From assembly GCF_022965805.1 (NCBI RefSeq), contig NC_133118.1:6169057-6233056 (forward strand): DNA of 64,000 nucleotides. The letters are read 5' to 3'. The position numbers were made by a program, and so were the translations under genes. The first letter of the stretch is position 1, and each line of letters begins with the position of its first letter. Under the pieces are notes generated by a model. That model made no database searches, had not been told where the DNA came from, and saw only the letters and a list, made by a program, of their open reading frames with translations. Positions 34,976 to 46,815 of this stretch are shown in pieces. The stretch comes from Primulina eburnea (Eukaryota > Streptophyta > Magnoliopsida > Lamiales > Gesneriaceae).

Positions 34976-36738
34976 TGTAACGCCCAAGATTTTAGTTTAA
35001 TACTTTTGAGTTTACTATGTATTATGAATAAGGGAATGGAAGAACAGACACGGAGAAGCGACGTTGCAATTTGAGTTTAGTTGCAAAGTATAGTGTTGGA
35101 GTAGAAAGACCAGTGCAACTGCGCCAGAAAAGCTACCGCACTCGCGGTGTTGGGACAGTGAGGGCAGCGCACCTGCGGTAAAAGAGCAAGTGCACCCGTG
35201 GTCGTTCTTCTGAAATTTTGGAAGTGTATTAGTACGCTCAGCGCACCCGCGGTACAGAGTGAGCGCACCTGCGGTGTGACATGCAGAATATAGAATAAAC
35301 CATGTGTCCTTGCCATGCATACTTAATGTGTCATCCTTCATTCTCAGCACCAAGAACCGAGACTAAGTTCAGAGAATTCCTCCAAAACTTCATTCCATCT
35401 TAGACTTGTGATTGTGAAGAATCCAACCGCCCGATTTTCGATCCGAGTTTAGATTCTTGCTTCTCTCATCACTGGCTACGAAAGGATGTAAGTTTATTTC
35501 GTTTCAGCATATTTCGAACTTGATGTATGGGAGGAAGTATGATTTGAACTCTAAAATATGTTCTTGAGATTACGAGATACGTATATTCGAAACCGGATCG
35601 AAGAAATGTTACCGTATGCGATTATTACGATTTTCCAGCATATATGTGTATGAGATTATGCAGATTTCAGCATATTAGATGTATTATGATAAGGATTATG
35701 AGTCATTGTATTGATTATTGATGTTTGAGATGACCGGCATTGCGAGATTACGCCGTTATGCCGTCGAAGTGTACCTAGATTGAATATTGATACGTATATG
35801 TATTGGTTTGAGTTGAATGTTGATCTTGTATCTATTCAATATGTCATTTCAGATTGATCTCGAAAAGCTTCGACATCGAGACCTCGACATTGCCAAAGAC
35901 TGAACCACGAAAGGTATAATTCAATGTTTGATCCGGGAAGAATAACTCGAATCAGATTCGGTTTGAATTTTCCAAAACCACATACTTGTTATGTTTGTAC
36001 TCTATACTGATTTATATACTTGTGCTGAGATAGGAGAGTCATTGGCAGATATGCCAAGTTTCTAGACGTTTGGTGGTATCGAGGCATAGGAGAAGATTGA
36101 CTCCGATTGTAGATATTCGATACAGACAGGGCCGAAGTCTAGGAATAAGACGTACCGCCACCCCGATTGGGAAAGTAGGTGGGAGACTTGTTACGTCTTA
36201 TTCACACCGGGATCCCTAGACTTAGATACGTGTCGAGTCAAAGATATGAGTTTGAATTAAGTTGCTTGCCATATATTGATTACGTTTCATAGACTATGGG
36301 ACGTATTGCTATTGATTATGTTCATGGTAGTATGTTTTTATTTATATCGCATGATATGCATGTATACATGTTTTATACTGGGATTTGTTCTCACCGGAGT
36401 ATCTGGCTGTTGTTGTGTCTTTATGTGTGCATGACAACAGGTGGGACAGGATCAGGGTCGAGACAAAGATGAGAGATCGAGATAGCGTGGTGATTTCGAG
36501 CGTAGAAGACAACTAGATGTTCTACATGTGATATGTACTTTGTTAATAACACTAGTTTGTATAAGTATGTAATTAAACAAGACATGTACCTATTTTGTTG
36601 AAAATAAAATAGAGGTATCATTTGTGTATGATTTATATACAATTGTTCTAGATAATAAAAGCAAAATTTTGACCCACATTTTCTAGCAAAGATCCAATTA
36701 ATCCCAAAGACAATTGAGTGAGAGCCTGGGTTTCCACA
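34976..36738 (+). repeat. ChrE 3' LTR (1763 bp)
   Basis: It follows the purine tract TAAGAGGGGGAGAAA and starts TGTAACGCCCAAG. It ends GGGTTTCCACA directly before the duplicated GAATC. The GC block is at 35113-35276 and AAGAACCGAGA at 35352-35362. Confidence 0.95.
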
Positions 36739-36743
36739 GAATC

Positions 36744-37680
36744 TCTGACTCTCAACTGATGATTTCCAGATCTCATATCGATCTTGGAATAAACAGAAGA
36801 ACCTTGCAACTGATCAAATTAATCATTAATACGAGGCAAATGGTATTTGTTCTTTATAGTTGCTTTATTCAATTGTCGATAGTCAATGCAAAGTTTCATT
36901 GAATCGTCTTTCTTTCTGACAAATAATACTGGAGCACCCCAAGGAGAAACTCTCAGTCTGATGTAACCCTTATAGCTAGTATATCTTATAGCTGATCTTT
37001 CAATTCTTTCAGTTCAATTGGTGCCATTCTGTATGGAGTTTTGAAATAGGTATTGTACCTGGTATTAATTCAATGTTGAAGTCTATTTCTCGGATTGGAG
37101 GCAAACCCGGAATCTCATCTAGAAATATGTCAGCAAACTCACATACCACTGGCAAATCTGCCAATGAAGGGCTCGACTTCAGTACATCTACTGAAATATA
37201 CAAAGAATCCCTCTGCTCCCTTCTGTAATAATCGAGTCATAGACAAAGCAGAAACTAAAGGAATTCGAGCTCTGGAACCCTTACATAAAATTTCCATTAA
37301 TCAGCTGTCTTAGGTCTGAATCTTACAATTTTCTGGAAACAATCTATGGTAGCTCTGTACTTGGTCAGCATATCAATACCGATAATGCAGTCAAAATCAG
37401 ACAAAACCGAGTACAATACAATCTAACTATATTTCATGGCCATCGTACTACAGCATACAATGTCTAACAGAATTCACTTATATAAGAACTTTCCCCAAAG
37501 GTGAAGAGACAGATACTACAGCAGATAAAGACTCAACAGGCAAAGCATACATCAATGCAAGTCGCTCAGAGATAAAAGTATGGGTTGCACCCTTATCTAT
37601 CAACACATAAGCTGGATAACCACAAAGAGAACAGTTACCTGCAACCACATCATCAGGTGCTTCCAGGGCCTGTTCCTCGG
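36744..37680 (-). pseudogene. ChrD protease and N-terminal reverse transcriptase (broken)
   Basis: This continues the ChrD pol gene on the far side of ChrE. Reverse transcriptase remnants at 36744-37000 encode the [15 protein letters not shown] region with frameshifts. The RT entry segment at 37009-37200 has DEIPGLPPIREIDFNIELI. The protease at 37290-37680 has LIDKGATHTFISERLAL, so the catalytic Asp is followed by Lys where D-T-G has Thr. That active-site change should inactivate it. Stops occur near 37006 and 37300, and a frameshift lies near 37420-37480. Confidence 0.85.
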
Positions 37681-38775
37681 TCAATGCAAACACTCTGGCC
37701 TGCTGTCTCGGAGGCTGGTTAACAGTCTGGCTTCCTCCTGGCCTCGGCTTTGACAGGGTAGGTAATGGCTGGAAAGAGTGAACAGAAGATGATCGTCTAT
37801 CAGCCTGAGCCACTGATCCAGATGATCTTGCACCCTAAAATCGTTGAGAACCCCACTGTAGACAGACTTTAGAAAAGTGTCCCGGCTGTCGACAGATGTT
37901 GCAACTGCCAAACACTCTTTGGCATTGCTCTGTTGGATGTCTTTCTCCACATGTTCTGCAATAGATCCCTGTATAATTCTGGCCAGACCCAGTCTGTCGT
38001 GAGCCACTGGAACTAGATGAACTGCTTCCTGATTTCTTAAACTCTTTTCCTCGAGCTTTCAGATTATCTTTCTTCCCACTGCTGCTACTGCCACTATCAA
38101 ATCTAGAAGGTGGTTGGTGGAACTGAGCTGAATGTTGTTGATGTTTCGGTTTTTGAGCAACATACGAAATTCCTCGTTGCTTAATCAAGCCCGCTTCAGC
38201 TCCTTTTGCTCTGTTCAAGGCATCAGCAAAATTATTTGGTTGCCCCGTATTTACCAATGTAAAAATATCAGGATTCAGCCCATTGATGAACTGATTAACC
38301 ACAGCTTCATCATTATCAGCAACATGAGGAGCAAAACGTAGCAAGGTAGAAAATTTGGCAACGTATTCTTCAATATTCAATTGACTCTGTTTCAGGTTGG
38401 CAAACTCTGCACCCTTGTCCTTTCTGTACGATACTAGGAAAAAGCATTGATAAAATTCAGTTTTAAAGATCTTTCAGGTAATAATCGTACCTCGATGCTC
38501 CAAGGCTCTCTTGGTTGTGAGCCACTAATTCTCCGCAACCTCATGTAATTGGTGCCCAATCAGTCTGACATTACGCTTGTCTGTATAGTAAAGTGAATCA
38601 AACAACATCTCAATATTTTCAAGCCAGTTCTCACAATCGATAGAATTCTCAGTGCCTTTAAAAGTCGACGGTTTGAATGACTGAAATCTCTTTACAGTGT
38701 TTCCATGGGTGTCGCTGTAACATCCATCGGATTATTTGAAGTACTACCCTGTTCTGGGACTCTTCGAGGAGGCAT
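37681..38775 (-). pseudogene. ChrD gag (broken)
   Basis: The start ATG is at 38775, equivalent to ChrC and ChrE. The capsid half at 38400-38775 carries several stops and frameshifts. The later half (37835-38380) is open: NIEEYVAKFSTLLRFAPHV, FINGLNPDIFTLVNTGQPN, a Ser-rich run, a C-x2-C-x3-H motif (CRTCGERHPTEQC), and the knuckle C-NI-C-RQPG-H-FSKV-C near 37860-37905. Confidence 0.85.
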
Positions 38776-39080
38776 ATCTCATTATCCAAATGGTTAGTAA
38801 TCAAGTCTAACAAATCTTTCTCAGTCCTCCTTTGATCATCATAACTCTAATCAAAAATCTGTTCTGACTCATTGTCAAATAATACACATTTCCAGTCAAA
38901 TCAGATAATCAGGTAAACATGTACTTTCTAAAGCAGTAAAACATGCTGTCATACTAGCATATAAAGTATGTAAATCAACATTATAATCAATCGCATGCTA
39001 GTACCACAGAAGCAAGAAAGAAAACTCCATGTACCCAGCTCACTATATCACTCTAAGGAACATACAGCTCTGATATCATC
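38776..39080 (-). promoter_or_regulatory. ChrD leader and primer-binding site
   Basis: The complement of TGATATCAGAGC lies at 39067-39078, two bases from the 5' LTR start at 39081. It is one substitution from the initiator tRNA-Met primer site. The intervening sequence is untranslated leader. Confidence 0.85.
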
Positions 39081-40951
39081 TGTTTTGGAACCCGGACGCT
39101 AACTCATTTTCTTAAATCATCATTGGGATTAAATGGATCAATTAAATAGGCTAGGTCGAATTATTTTTTAAAAAATTGAACACCTCATAAACAAGTGTAC
39201 AAAATACTGTAACAAGTCATGTTCCATTTTATTTAATTTACAAGATCAAGTTCAATATCTACAACATGATCCAAGGTACAAAACTTGTTCAAAATAAAAT
39301 CATAACAAAATAGTGTTTATCAATCACATATCACTGTTGAACAACCAGTTCTACATCTAAGCCCAGATCACCACTCTAATCTCGATCTTTCATCCTTTTC
39401 TCGACCCTGATCATGTCCCACATGTTGTCATGCACACATACAAACACAACAACAGCCGGATAACTCCAGTGAGAAATATATTTCCCAGTATAAACAATAT
39501 ATACATATATTTCATACTAGCATATATAAAAACATAAAACATGTGTCAAACAACATGTATCATAATCCAGAATCTAGGAAAATATAAATCAATACAAAAC
39601 ATAAAATCAAACTCTTTCATTCTTAATCTTTGACTTGACTCTTATCTAGGGATCCCGGTTTGAATAAGAACGTAACAAGTCTCCCGCCTACTTTTCCCTT
39701 CTAGATGGTGGTACGTTCTTATTCCCAGACTTTGGCACACTATATCGAGTATCTACAATAGGAGTCGATCTTCTCCAAAGAGCATCGATATAAACCAAAC
39801 GTCCAGTGACTTAGCACATCTGCCAAAGACTCTTTTACGATATCTATCTCCTAGTCCAAGTTTTTCTATAACTCAATAGAACAAGCACATACATTCAAAG
39901 AGTTCAAATATATCAAAACTATAACAAGTAAGTATGTGGTTTTGGAAAACTCGAGTTATATCTTACTCGAGTTATCTATCCCGATTTAACATTGATTTAT
40001 ACCTTTATTTTCTTGGGTTTTGACTTTTGCTCGTTCTTCTACCGATTTGAAGTTGAATTCTCGAGTTCGAAGCCTTCAATACCAAATCTGGAACGACATG
40101 TTGCGATAGACACTATCAACATGCAACTCAAGCAAGAAACCTCAATCTAAGTATGTTTAGACGGCATAACGGCACAATTTCGAGATCCCGGTAATGCAAA
40201 CAACAAGAGGCCAATCTCAAAAACTCGTAATCATCAACAAATATAAGCCACGACTCTAAGGTTTGCACAAACCCATTCAACTATAGGCTGAAAATTAATA
40301 ACAATAGCATACATGGTCCGTTCTTCGATCCAGTTTCGATTATACGATTACCATTATCTCAAGAACACATAATATCAATCAAACTATGATTTCTCCAACA
40401 TCAAACTTTTGAAATATGCATGAAAGTAATAAAACTTACATCCCTTTGAGGCTCTTGACGAGAGAAGAACGGAACTAAACTCGGATTGAAAATCGGACGG
40501 CCGGATCTTGCACAATCACAATTCTAGGATATAAGAAAGCTTAATAATTTCTACGCATGGAGGATCTCGGTTCTTGCTATTTCAATTTCTGAAGTGGATG
40601 GAAGGTATTTACATGTTCAATTGCATGGTAAGACACGTGTCTCTTCTTTATTTTTTTTATACAGAACTTCACGCGCATATGAGCATCCCATGCTCGTGCA
40701 TATGCGCGAGACCTGTTGTCTCGTCGCTTAACAAAATTCACTTGCTCGCGCAAATGTGCGATGTCTTTTGCCTCGGCGTTTGGCTGCTCGCGCATATGCG
40801 CGCCTCTTCTCCGCGCATATGCGCGAGGTCTTATGGCCTCACACATATTCCATGCTTTCTCATGTCTCCCTCGGGACTTGTCCTTTCATAATCACATCAA
40901 TTTGTCAATTAAATAATTTCGGATTACAATAATAAAATCTCAGGCCTTACA
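39081..40951 (-). repeat. ChrD 5' LTR (1871 bp)
   Basis: In plus coordinates it runs from TGTTTTGGAACCCGG to CTCAGGCCTTACA. The GC block is at 40671-40846 and the AAGAACCGAGA complement at 40565-40575. It matches the 3' LTR (22121-22356 plus 24287-25895) with scattered differences. At 40952 the text changes directly to ChrB integrase. Confidence 0.85.
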
Positions 40952-41580
40952 AAATTGGTGAAAGACAATGACTGGACCTGAAATGATATAAGAAATGAAT
41001 GATAAGGTTCAATTGATTTGACAGCGTATGAAAGCTGCTCAGGATCATCAAACAAGTTATGCGAATAAACGAAGACGACCCTTAGAATTCTAGAAAGGTG
41101 ATAAAGTATTTTTGAAAATATCTCTTTAAAGTCACTGTTCGATTTGGAATGCGAGGGTAGTTATCTCCTCGATATGTTGGTCCATACGAGATCCTTGATC
41201 GAGTTGGGGATCATGCCTATCGACTGTCATTGCCTCCATATTTATCTGCCATTTATGATATGTTTCTATGTTGAGAAAGTATGAACCAGATCCATCACAT
41301 GTGCTTCAATCTGATGAGGTTGAACTCAGATCCTTCTCTTTCTTATGTTGAGCAACCTGTTCGTATTATGGATCGAAAGGAGAAGATATTGCGTAACAAA
41401 TCGATTCCACTAGTTCGAGTACAATGGACACGACATGGTGTTGAAGAATCAACGTGGGAATTGGAGAGCAAGATGCGAGAATCATATGCATACTTATTTG
41501 ATTCTCTTCCATCTGTTCCATTGTATTCAATTAATGATCCATTTACCGATTTTAGTTTTGATATGTACTATAACTGGTGA
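40952..41580 (+). pseudogene. ChrB pol part 2: integrase C-terminus and chromodomain
   Basis: The frame resumes with remnants of TGPEMIQEMNDKVQ and AAQDHQTSYANKRRRPLEF, then SPRYVGPYEILDRVGDHAYRL. The chromodomain at 41320-41500 has LSYVEQPVRIMDRKEKILRN and ESTWELESKMRESYAYLF. Stops and frameshifts lie near 41008, 41092, 41130, 41158 and 41272. The catalytic core that should lie between 14742 and 40952 is absent, a loss of roughly 0.5 kb. The end at 41580 is the natural stop. Confidence 0.85.
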
Positions 41581-41645
41581 CGTACTATATGTTTACCAAT
41601 GTTATGTATATATGGACACTTAAGATTTCGAGGACGAAATCTTTT

Positions 41646-43155
41646 AAGTGGAGGAGAAATGTAAGGATCGTGTATCGTATTATTGTAAATCTTATGTTGA
41701 TTATCGATAATTCATGAAAGTGTCATGTGATTACGTGTATTATGTATATCATGACAATGGAAATGAGAAAATAGGTTGTGATAATGAAAGATTGTATTAG
41801 AAATTGATTTGTGTTTGAAACGTGTGCTGAGCCGCAACAAAAAAATGACATATGTTATGGTTTTTGGCATAATCATCTGAGCATTAGTCCAAATGGGATG
41901 AGACTAATTCCATTGGAAAGATAATACATAGTACTAAAACTTTCATGTTTTGAGTTTTGTCCAAGTTCATTTGGAAATAGGGGCAAAATCATCCTGAATT
42001 ATATCGTGTATGTTGCAGTTCCTGCATTGACACATTTTGGGAGAATGATTATAACTCTCACGTCCGATATCCAAATTGAGTGAGGCCAATGGTAAATGCA
42101 ACCCCATACATAGAGTTACAACTGTCATGTTGACCACATTTGCAAATTCGGAACCTAAAACAGCGTTTTGGACAGAACAAGACGCGCACCTGCGCAGGCC
42201 TGCACATGTGGGCAGAACAAGGTGCGCATATGCGCGAACACCATTGAAGCACACTATTTAAGAACGATAAGGATAAGTTTTACGATAAAACTTCTCCCTT
42301 ATTCCTCTGAAATTCTAAGAAACAAGATGGAAATCGACTTCTACCGTACGAAATCACATCGAAACGCTGTCCAAACTTGGAACAAAATATATATTCGGAA
42401 TCCACGCGTTGAGAGCTTTCTTTTGAGGAAAGTTTCTTCTAATTTCAGCACCTTTAATTATTGAAGTGCTGGATTAGCATGTATTTGAAGTCGAGATTCA
42501 TATATGCGGAGGAATAACCGACAAGAAACTAAGTTTTGAAGTCGGAATTGAATTATGTTATGATTTCGATTTGATATGAATTTTCAAAGTTTCAAAAGAT
42601 ATTTGAAACTTATATCGTTGAATTTAAATGATTTTATTGATTGAAATAAATATGTATTGATTTAGATAGATTATTATACCGATATCTTCAAGCTACATCG
42701 ACTGGAAACGAAGAATTAAGTTATGTTGCGACCGAGTAACATACGGCAGGTATCTGTATCATATGATATATGTTTGATTGATATTATTTATAATATATGT
42801 CTTATTTGTTGAGTTGATGTGACATACATGACATATACGTTGAGCTATGATCCTTGGATACATATTATGATTGGATTTGATTCTGAGATTTGTGAACACG
42901 ATGCTATGTTTGACATTTTGTGGCCCTTAAAGCATAGTCATTAGTGGCCGCGCTGATTGATTGAGATTGGAATTTGATAGCACTTTGTCGACGTTATCAT
43001 ACGAGTATCCCTGATTGAGGTCGGTGTGCCAGCTCGAGCATTGATTTGATAGCGATTCGATTGATCCTGAGATATGCTTAATGGATGGGCATTTGACCTA
43101 AGATCTCCACGACATACATGCATTGCAATAACGATTATGAGTTAAGGGTCCCACA
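41646..43155 (+). repeat. ChrB polypurine tract and 3' LTR
   Basis: The tract AAGTGGAGGAGAAA (41646-41659) primes plus-strand DNA. The LTR starts TGTAAGGATCGTG (41660) and ends AAGGGTCCCACA (43155). It is 1496 bp because about 0.4 kb present in the 5' LTR (approximately 10735-11138) is missing. The GC block is at 42181-42240. Confidence 0.85.
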
Positions 43156-43856
43156 ATTTGAGAACTTCTTCTCTAATATACATCTCATACTCTGGCCAGA
43201 GATTCCATGCACTATTATTTCGTCAGATCACATATGATATCTACACCCGTAGGTGAGCGGTGAATACCCGATTACAATGCATTGGCTTCTATATGTGTCG
43301 CAACTGTACCCAACCTCGCCACCTAACGACTCTCCTGGAGCCGGTAAATGAGTCAAAGCACAACCCTATCATATAGAGCCTCAATTTCATCCCGGGTCGT
43401 AAGGACTAATGGTGTACAATCACAACCATGGACTTATCCTCTCGATGAATGATAACCACTTGGAAATTCCGAGGGAGAGTTGTTCGGTATAATCATCATA
43501 TGACTACCCATTTGTATTTTTTGACATGTCTATGTCCTTACCAAGAAACACAGTACACGACATCACAGATACTAGTCTCAATCTCATGCGACTTTTATCC
43601 ATGTTTTAGGCGGTTGAATCGACTAGGAAGGAATTTAGATCATATAGTGTTTACAAATGAGTTTCAACATCGAATTACGATTCATTTGTATTAAAGTATA
43701 ATCAAAGTCTTTATCTATGTTTGATAACATGGGTATACAGATAAAAAAATAACAAACCATGAAATAATAAATTATATTAAAATAAAGATTGTTTATTACA
43801 ATTGAGTCAATAAAATCTCTGGCCAACCGTTGGCTTGCAGGGCATCTACTCTAACA
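43156..43856 (-). repeat. CopA LTR segment 3 (U3 end)
   Basis: It aligns with CopB 56600-57292, sharing CTCTGGCCAGAGA, TGGTGTACAAYCAYAACYA and CTTTATCTATG. It ends CATCTACTCTAACA, followed by the duplicated ATAAC. On the minus strand this is the LTR start, with an ATTTTAATATAAT-rich U3. Confidence 0.8.
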
Positions 43857-43861
43857 ATAAC

Positions 43862-44865
43862 GTGTCAAACATGTCTCATCATATACATATACATTTTCTT
43901 TTAATTGAATTCAGTTCATTAGTTGTGACTTTAATATCAGCTTTATCGTATCATCTATATTCGATGGATACATCAAATATAACTGTGGTACCCGGTGGCG
44001 GGGACATCAGCAATAGCATTATCTGTCCATTGAGCCTTAGCCTCAGCTCATAATATCTCATATAATCGTTTTAGCATCAACCAACTCTCATCCTTCAAAA
44101 CGTGTCATCATATTCATCACTTAATAAAAACATGCATATACGTAAGTTTTCCTTAAAACCAAGCATGCAATATATTCTTCATAATTACGTAAAAATCATA
44201 TACATGATGCACAAACATTTAAAACATGATAAATTTGTTCTCAGGGTGCTGTCAGGGCTAAAAACTCACCTCGGGCGCAAAATAACCATTTTGTCCCTAG
44301 AAACCCAAAATGACCGTTTTACCCCTGGACCTTTAAATTTCGACTTGAAGCTTACCAAATTCCTTAAAACATCCAAAAACATATTTATAAGCATTCCTTA
44401 GATGTAAACTCGAGCTCGTTTTGAAACTTAATCGATTCGTTTTAAAACTTGGATCGGGGTCCCGGTTTTAACCCGAAACTCAACCAAATTTTTCCGAACT
44501 CTAGCCATGACTTCAATCTATGTGACCAGCCTTTAAACCACCTATTTCAGCCCCTTTATGACCACCGAGACCAGCCCGATGGTTGCTGGAATTTTACTAC
44601 TCCATGTAGCCGAACCTTAGCCGTGACCCTAGCACACATTCACCCTACTCCAAAACCGTTGGGACCAGCCTCAAACCAGCCTCTCCTAGACCACCCTAGG
44701 ACCCCTCTGGACCTACTTAACCCACGGTCACAACCCCACGCAAGCCGCACGATTCACACGCTCAATATTTCCCAAAATCGCCCAAACCGAGTCAAGCCTC
44801 ACCCACCTCCCTCTTGTGGCTCATAGGAAATGACCAGCAGTTTTCGAGCCTTTCCAAACCATGGT
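43862..44865 (-). repeat. TekC LTR, segment 2
   Basis: This continues the Tekay-like LTR interrupted at 4934. It holds the ACTCACCTCGGGCGCAAAA text (44266-44284) and pyrimidine/purine text like TekB 5900-6850. It is interrupted at 44865 by the ChrB-family solo LTR. Confidence 0.55.
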
Positions 44866-46810
44866 TGTAGGACCGTTATCGTATTATCGTAAATCATATG
44901 TTGATTATCGATAATTTTATGAAATCGTTATGCTATTAAGTGTACGAAGCATATAATTGACCATGAAAGTGAGAAAATAGGTGGTGATAATGAAAGATTG
45001 TATTAGAAATTGATTTGTGTTTGAAAAGTATGCTAAACTGCAACGAAAAAGTGACGCATGTTACGGATTTTAGTATAATTATCTGAGTATTAGTTCAAAT
45101 GAAATGAGACCAATTCCACTAGAAAGCTAACACATTGTACTAAAACTTTCATGTTTTGAATTTTGTCCAAATCCATTTGGAAATAGGGTCAAAATCATCC
45201 CGAAGTGTATCGTGTGTGTTGCATTTTCTGCACTGACACATGTTGGGAGAATGAGCACAACTCTCGTATCGGATATCCAAATTTAGTGTGGTCAGTGGTA
45301 AAGGAAAGCTAAGACATAGATCTACAACTTTTTTGTTTATAACTTTTGCGAATTCGAAACATAAAATAGCATTTCGAACAGAATAAGACGCGCATCTGCG
45401 TAGGATCACGATCGCCCGCGAGAGGGGGAAGAACCAAGTGTGCGGCCGCGTGAGATCTAGCGCCACCGCGTGCGTGCCCCTGCTGCACCCGATTTACGAA
45501 GTGTTAAGGATGAGTTTTTCAATACATATCTCTTCCTGCCCTTTGATGTTTCGAGAGGAAAGTTGGAAACCAAGGTTCTATCGTCCGAATATATATTGAA
45601 GCATTGTCCAAACTAGAAAGAAACTATATATTCGGAATCCTCGCGTCGAGAGCTTTCTTTTGAGATAAGTTTATTTTGGTTTCAGCGGATCTACTTATTG
45701 AAATGATGGAATAGCATGTATTTGAAGTCGAGATCCATATACGTGGTAGAATAACCGACAAGAAACTAAGTTTTGAAGTCGGAATTGAATTATGTTATGA
45801 TTTCAATTTGATATGAAATTTCATAGTTTAAAAATATATTTGAAATTTCAAAGTTTCAAAATTGTTGATTTTGAATTATATTATTGATTGAAATGAATAT
45901 GTTATTGATGTAGATAGATTATTATACTGATATTTTCAAGCTACATCGACTGGAACGAAGAATTGAGGTATGTTGCGACCGAGTAACATACGACAGGTAT
46001 CTGTATCATATGATATATGTTTGAATGATTTGATTGAGAATATATGTCTATATGCCTTATTTGTTGAGTTGATGTGGCATACATGACATACACGGTGAGC
46101 TATGGTCCTTGGATACCTATTATGATTGGGATTTGATTCTGGGGTTTGTGAACACGATGCTATGTTTGGCATTATATGGCCCTTAAAGCATAGTCATTAG
46201 TGTCCCCGATGATTGATTGAGATTTGGGATTTGATGGCGCTTTGTCGACCCTATCATACGAGTATCCCTAATTGAGGCCGCTATGCTAGCTTGAGCATTG
46301 TTTTGATAGGGATTCGATTTATTCTGATATATGCTCAGTGGATGAGCATTTGACCTGATACCTCTACGACATACATGCATTACATATCATATATCATTGT
46401 TTAGATATTTGTGGTATATAATGTGGTTGTTTCATACCGAGCTTTGCTCACCCCAGAGGGGGTTGTTGTTGTCTTTGTATGTGGACAATGACAGGTACTC
46501 CAGGATATCAGGAGGCCGGAGAGGGTACTTCTGGGAGGAGTCACAGTTTGAGCTGAGTTTAGTGGTCTTTCTCAGTATATATATGTATCTATATACCGGG
46601 GTATGTCCCGATGATATGAGTTTGTTTGTATATAGTTGGTTTTGATTATGTGTGGACATATTTTATGATGTGAGATGAAATACTATTTTTAGTATTCAAA
46701 TAATATATTTTGGGCTCATTATAAAGAAAATTTAAACTCGTTTTCCGCTGTAATTAATTAACCCTAATCAAATTTCATTGTAATAACGATTATAAGTTAA
46801 GGGCCCTAAA
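44866..46810 (+). mobile_element. ChrB-family solo LTR (1945 bp) in TekC
   Basis: It starts TGTAGGACCGTTATCG and ends AAGGGCCCTAAA, where the family end is GGGCCCCACA. It is collinear with the ChrB 5' LTR throughout. The flanks ATGGT (44861-44865) and ATGGC (46811-46815) are a five-base duplication with one mismatch. It carries a diverged GC block at 45388-45492. It has no internal region. Confidence 0.9.
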
Positions 46811-46815
46811 ATGGC

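Larger units (their letters stand above)
28362..36738 (+). mobile_element. ChrE: structurally complete chromovirus inserted in ChrD
   Basis: The 5' LTR is 28362-30125, the primer site 30131-30142, gag-pol 30386-34896, the purine tract 34960-34975 and the 3' LTR 34976-36738. Exact five-base duplications GAATC flank it at 28357-28361 and 36739-36743. They interrupt the ChrD reverse transcriptase in the codons before its RVRD segment. Total length is 8377 bp, with LTRs of 1764 and 1763 bp. It is the only element here with both LTRs, primer site, purine tract and the full domain order, although its gene is dead. Confidence 0.95.
22121..40951 (-). mobile_element. ChrD: minus-strand chromovirus hosting ChrE and ChrF
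   Basis: The 3' LTR is 22121-25895 (split by ChrF at 22357-24281). The purine tract complement is 25896-25911. Chromodomain through reverse transcriptase is 25994-28356. ChrE is inserted at 28362-36738. The rest of reverse transcriptase through gag is 36744-38775, the leader and primer site 38776-39080, and the 5' LTR 39081-40951. The outer flanks GACGA and AAATT do not match, so the original insertion site has been rearranged. Confidence 0.85.
9260..43155 (+). mobile_element. ChrB: Ty3/gypsy chromovirus, split in its integrase
   Basis: Components are the 5' LTR (9260-11164), primer site (11170-11181), gag-pol part 1 (11323-14742), a foreign block of two other chromoviruses (14743-40951), gag-pol part 2 (40952-41580), polypurine tract (41646-41659) and 3' LTR (41660-43155). 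The flanks ATTGG (9255-9259) and ATTTG (43156-43160) are a five-base duplication with one mismatch. CopA text is collinear across them when joined. About 0.5 kb of the integrase core is missing at the block boundary. Confidence 0.85.
4935..43856 (-). mobile_element. CopA: probable Copia solo LTR, split by two later insertions
   Basis: The outer ends are TGTTGGATCTCGG (4935) and CATCTACTCTAACA (43856). The flanks are identical five-base duplications ATAAC at 4930-4934 and 43857-43861. The LTR itself occupies 4935-5087, 8211-9259 and 43156-43856, about 1.9 kb in total. It is collinear with CopB (53629-57292), sharing for example CTTGTGTGACCCTCAATG and CTCTGGCCAGAGA. Only one LTR lies between the duplications, so it is a solo LTR. 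Minus-strand orientation and the Copia assignment rest on the TGTTAGAGTAG start, which in plant Copia elements follows a GTGGGAGA purine tract. No coding region is left to confirm the superfamily. Confidence 0.75.
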
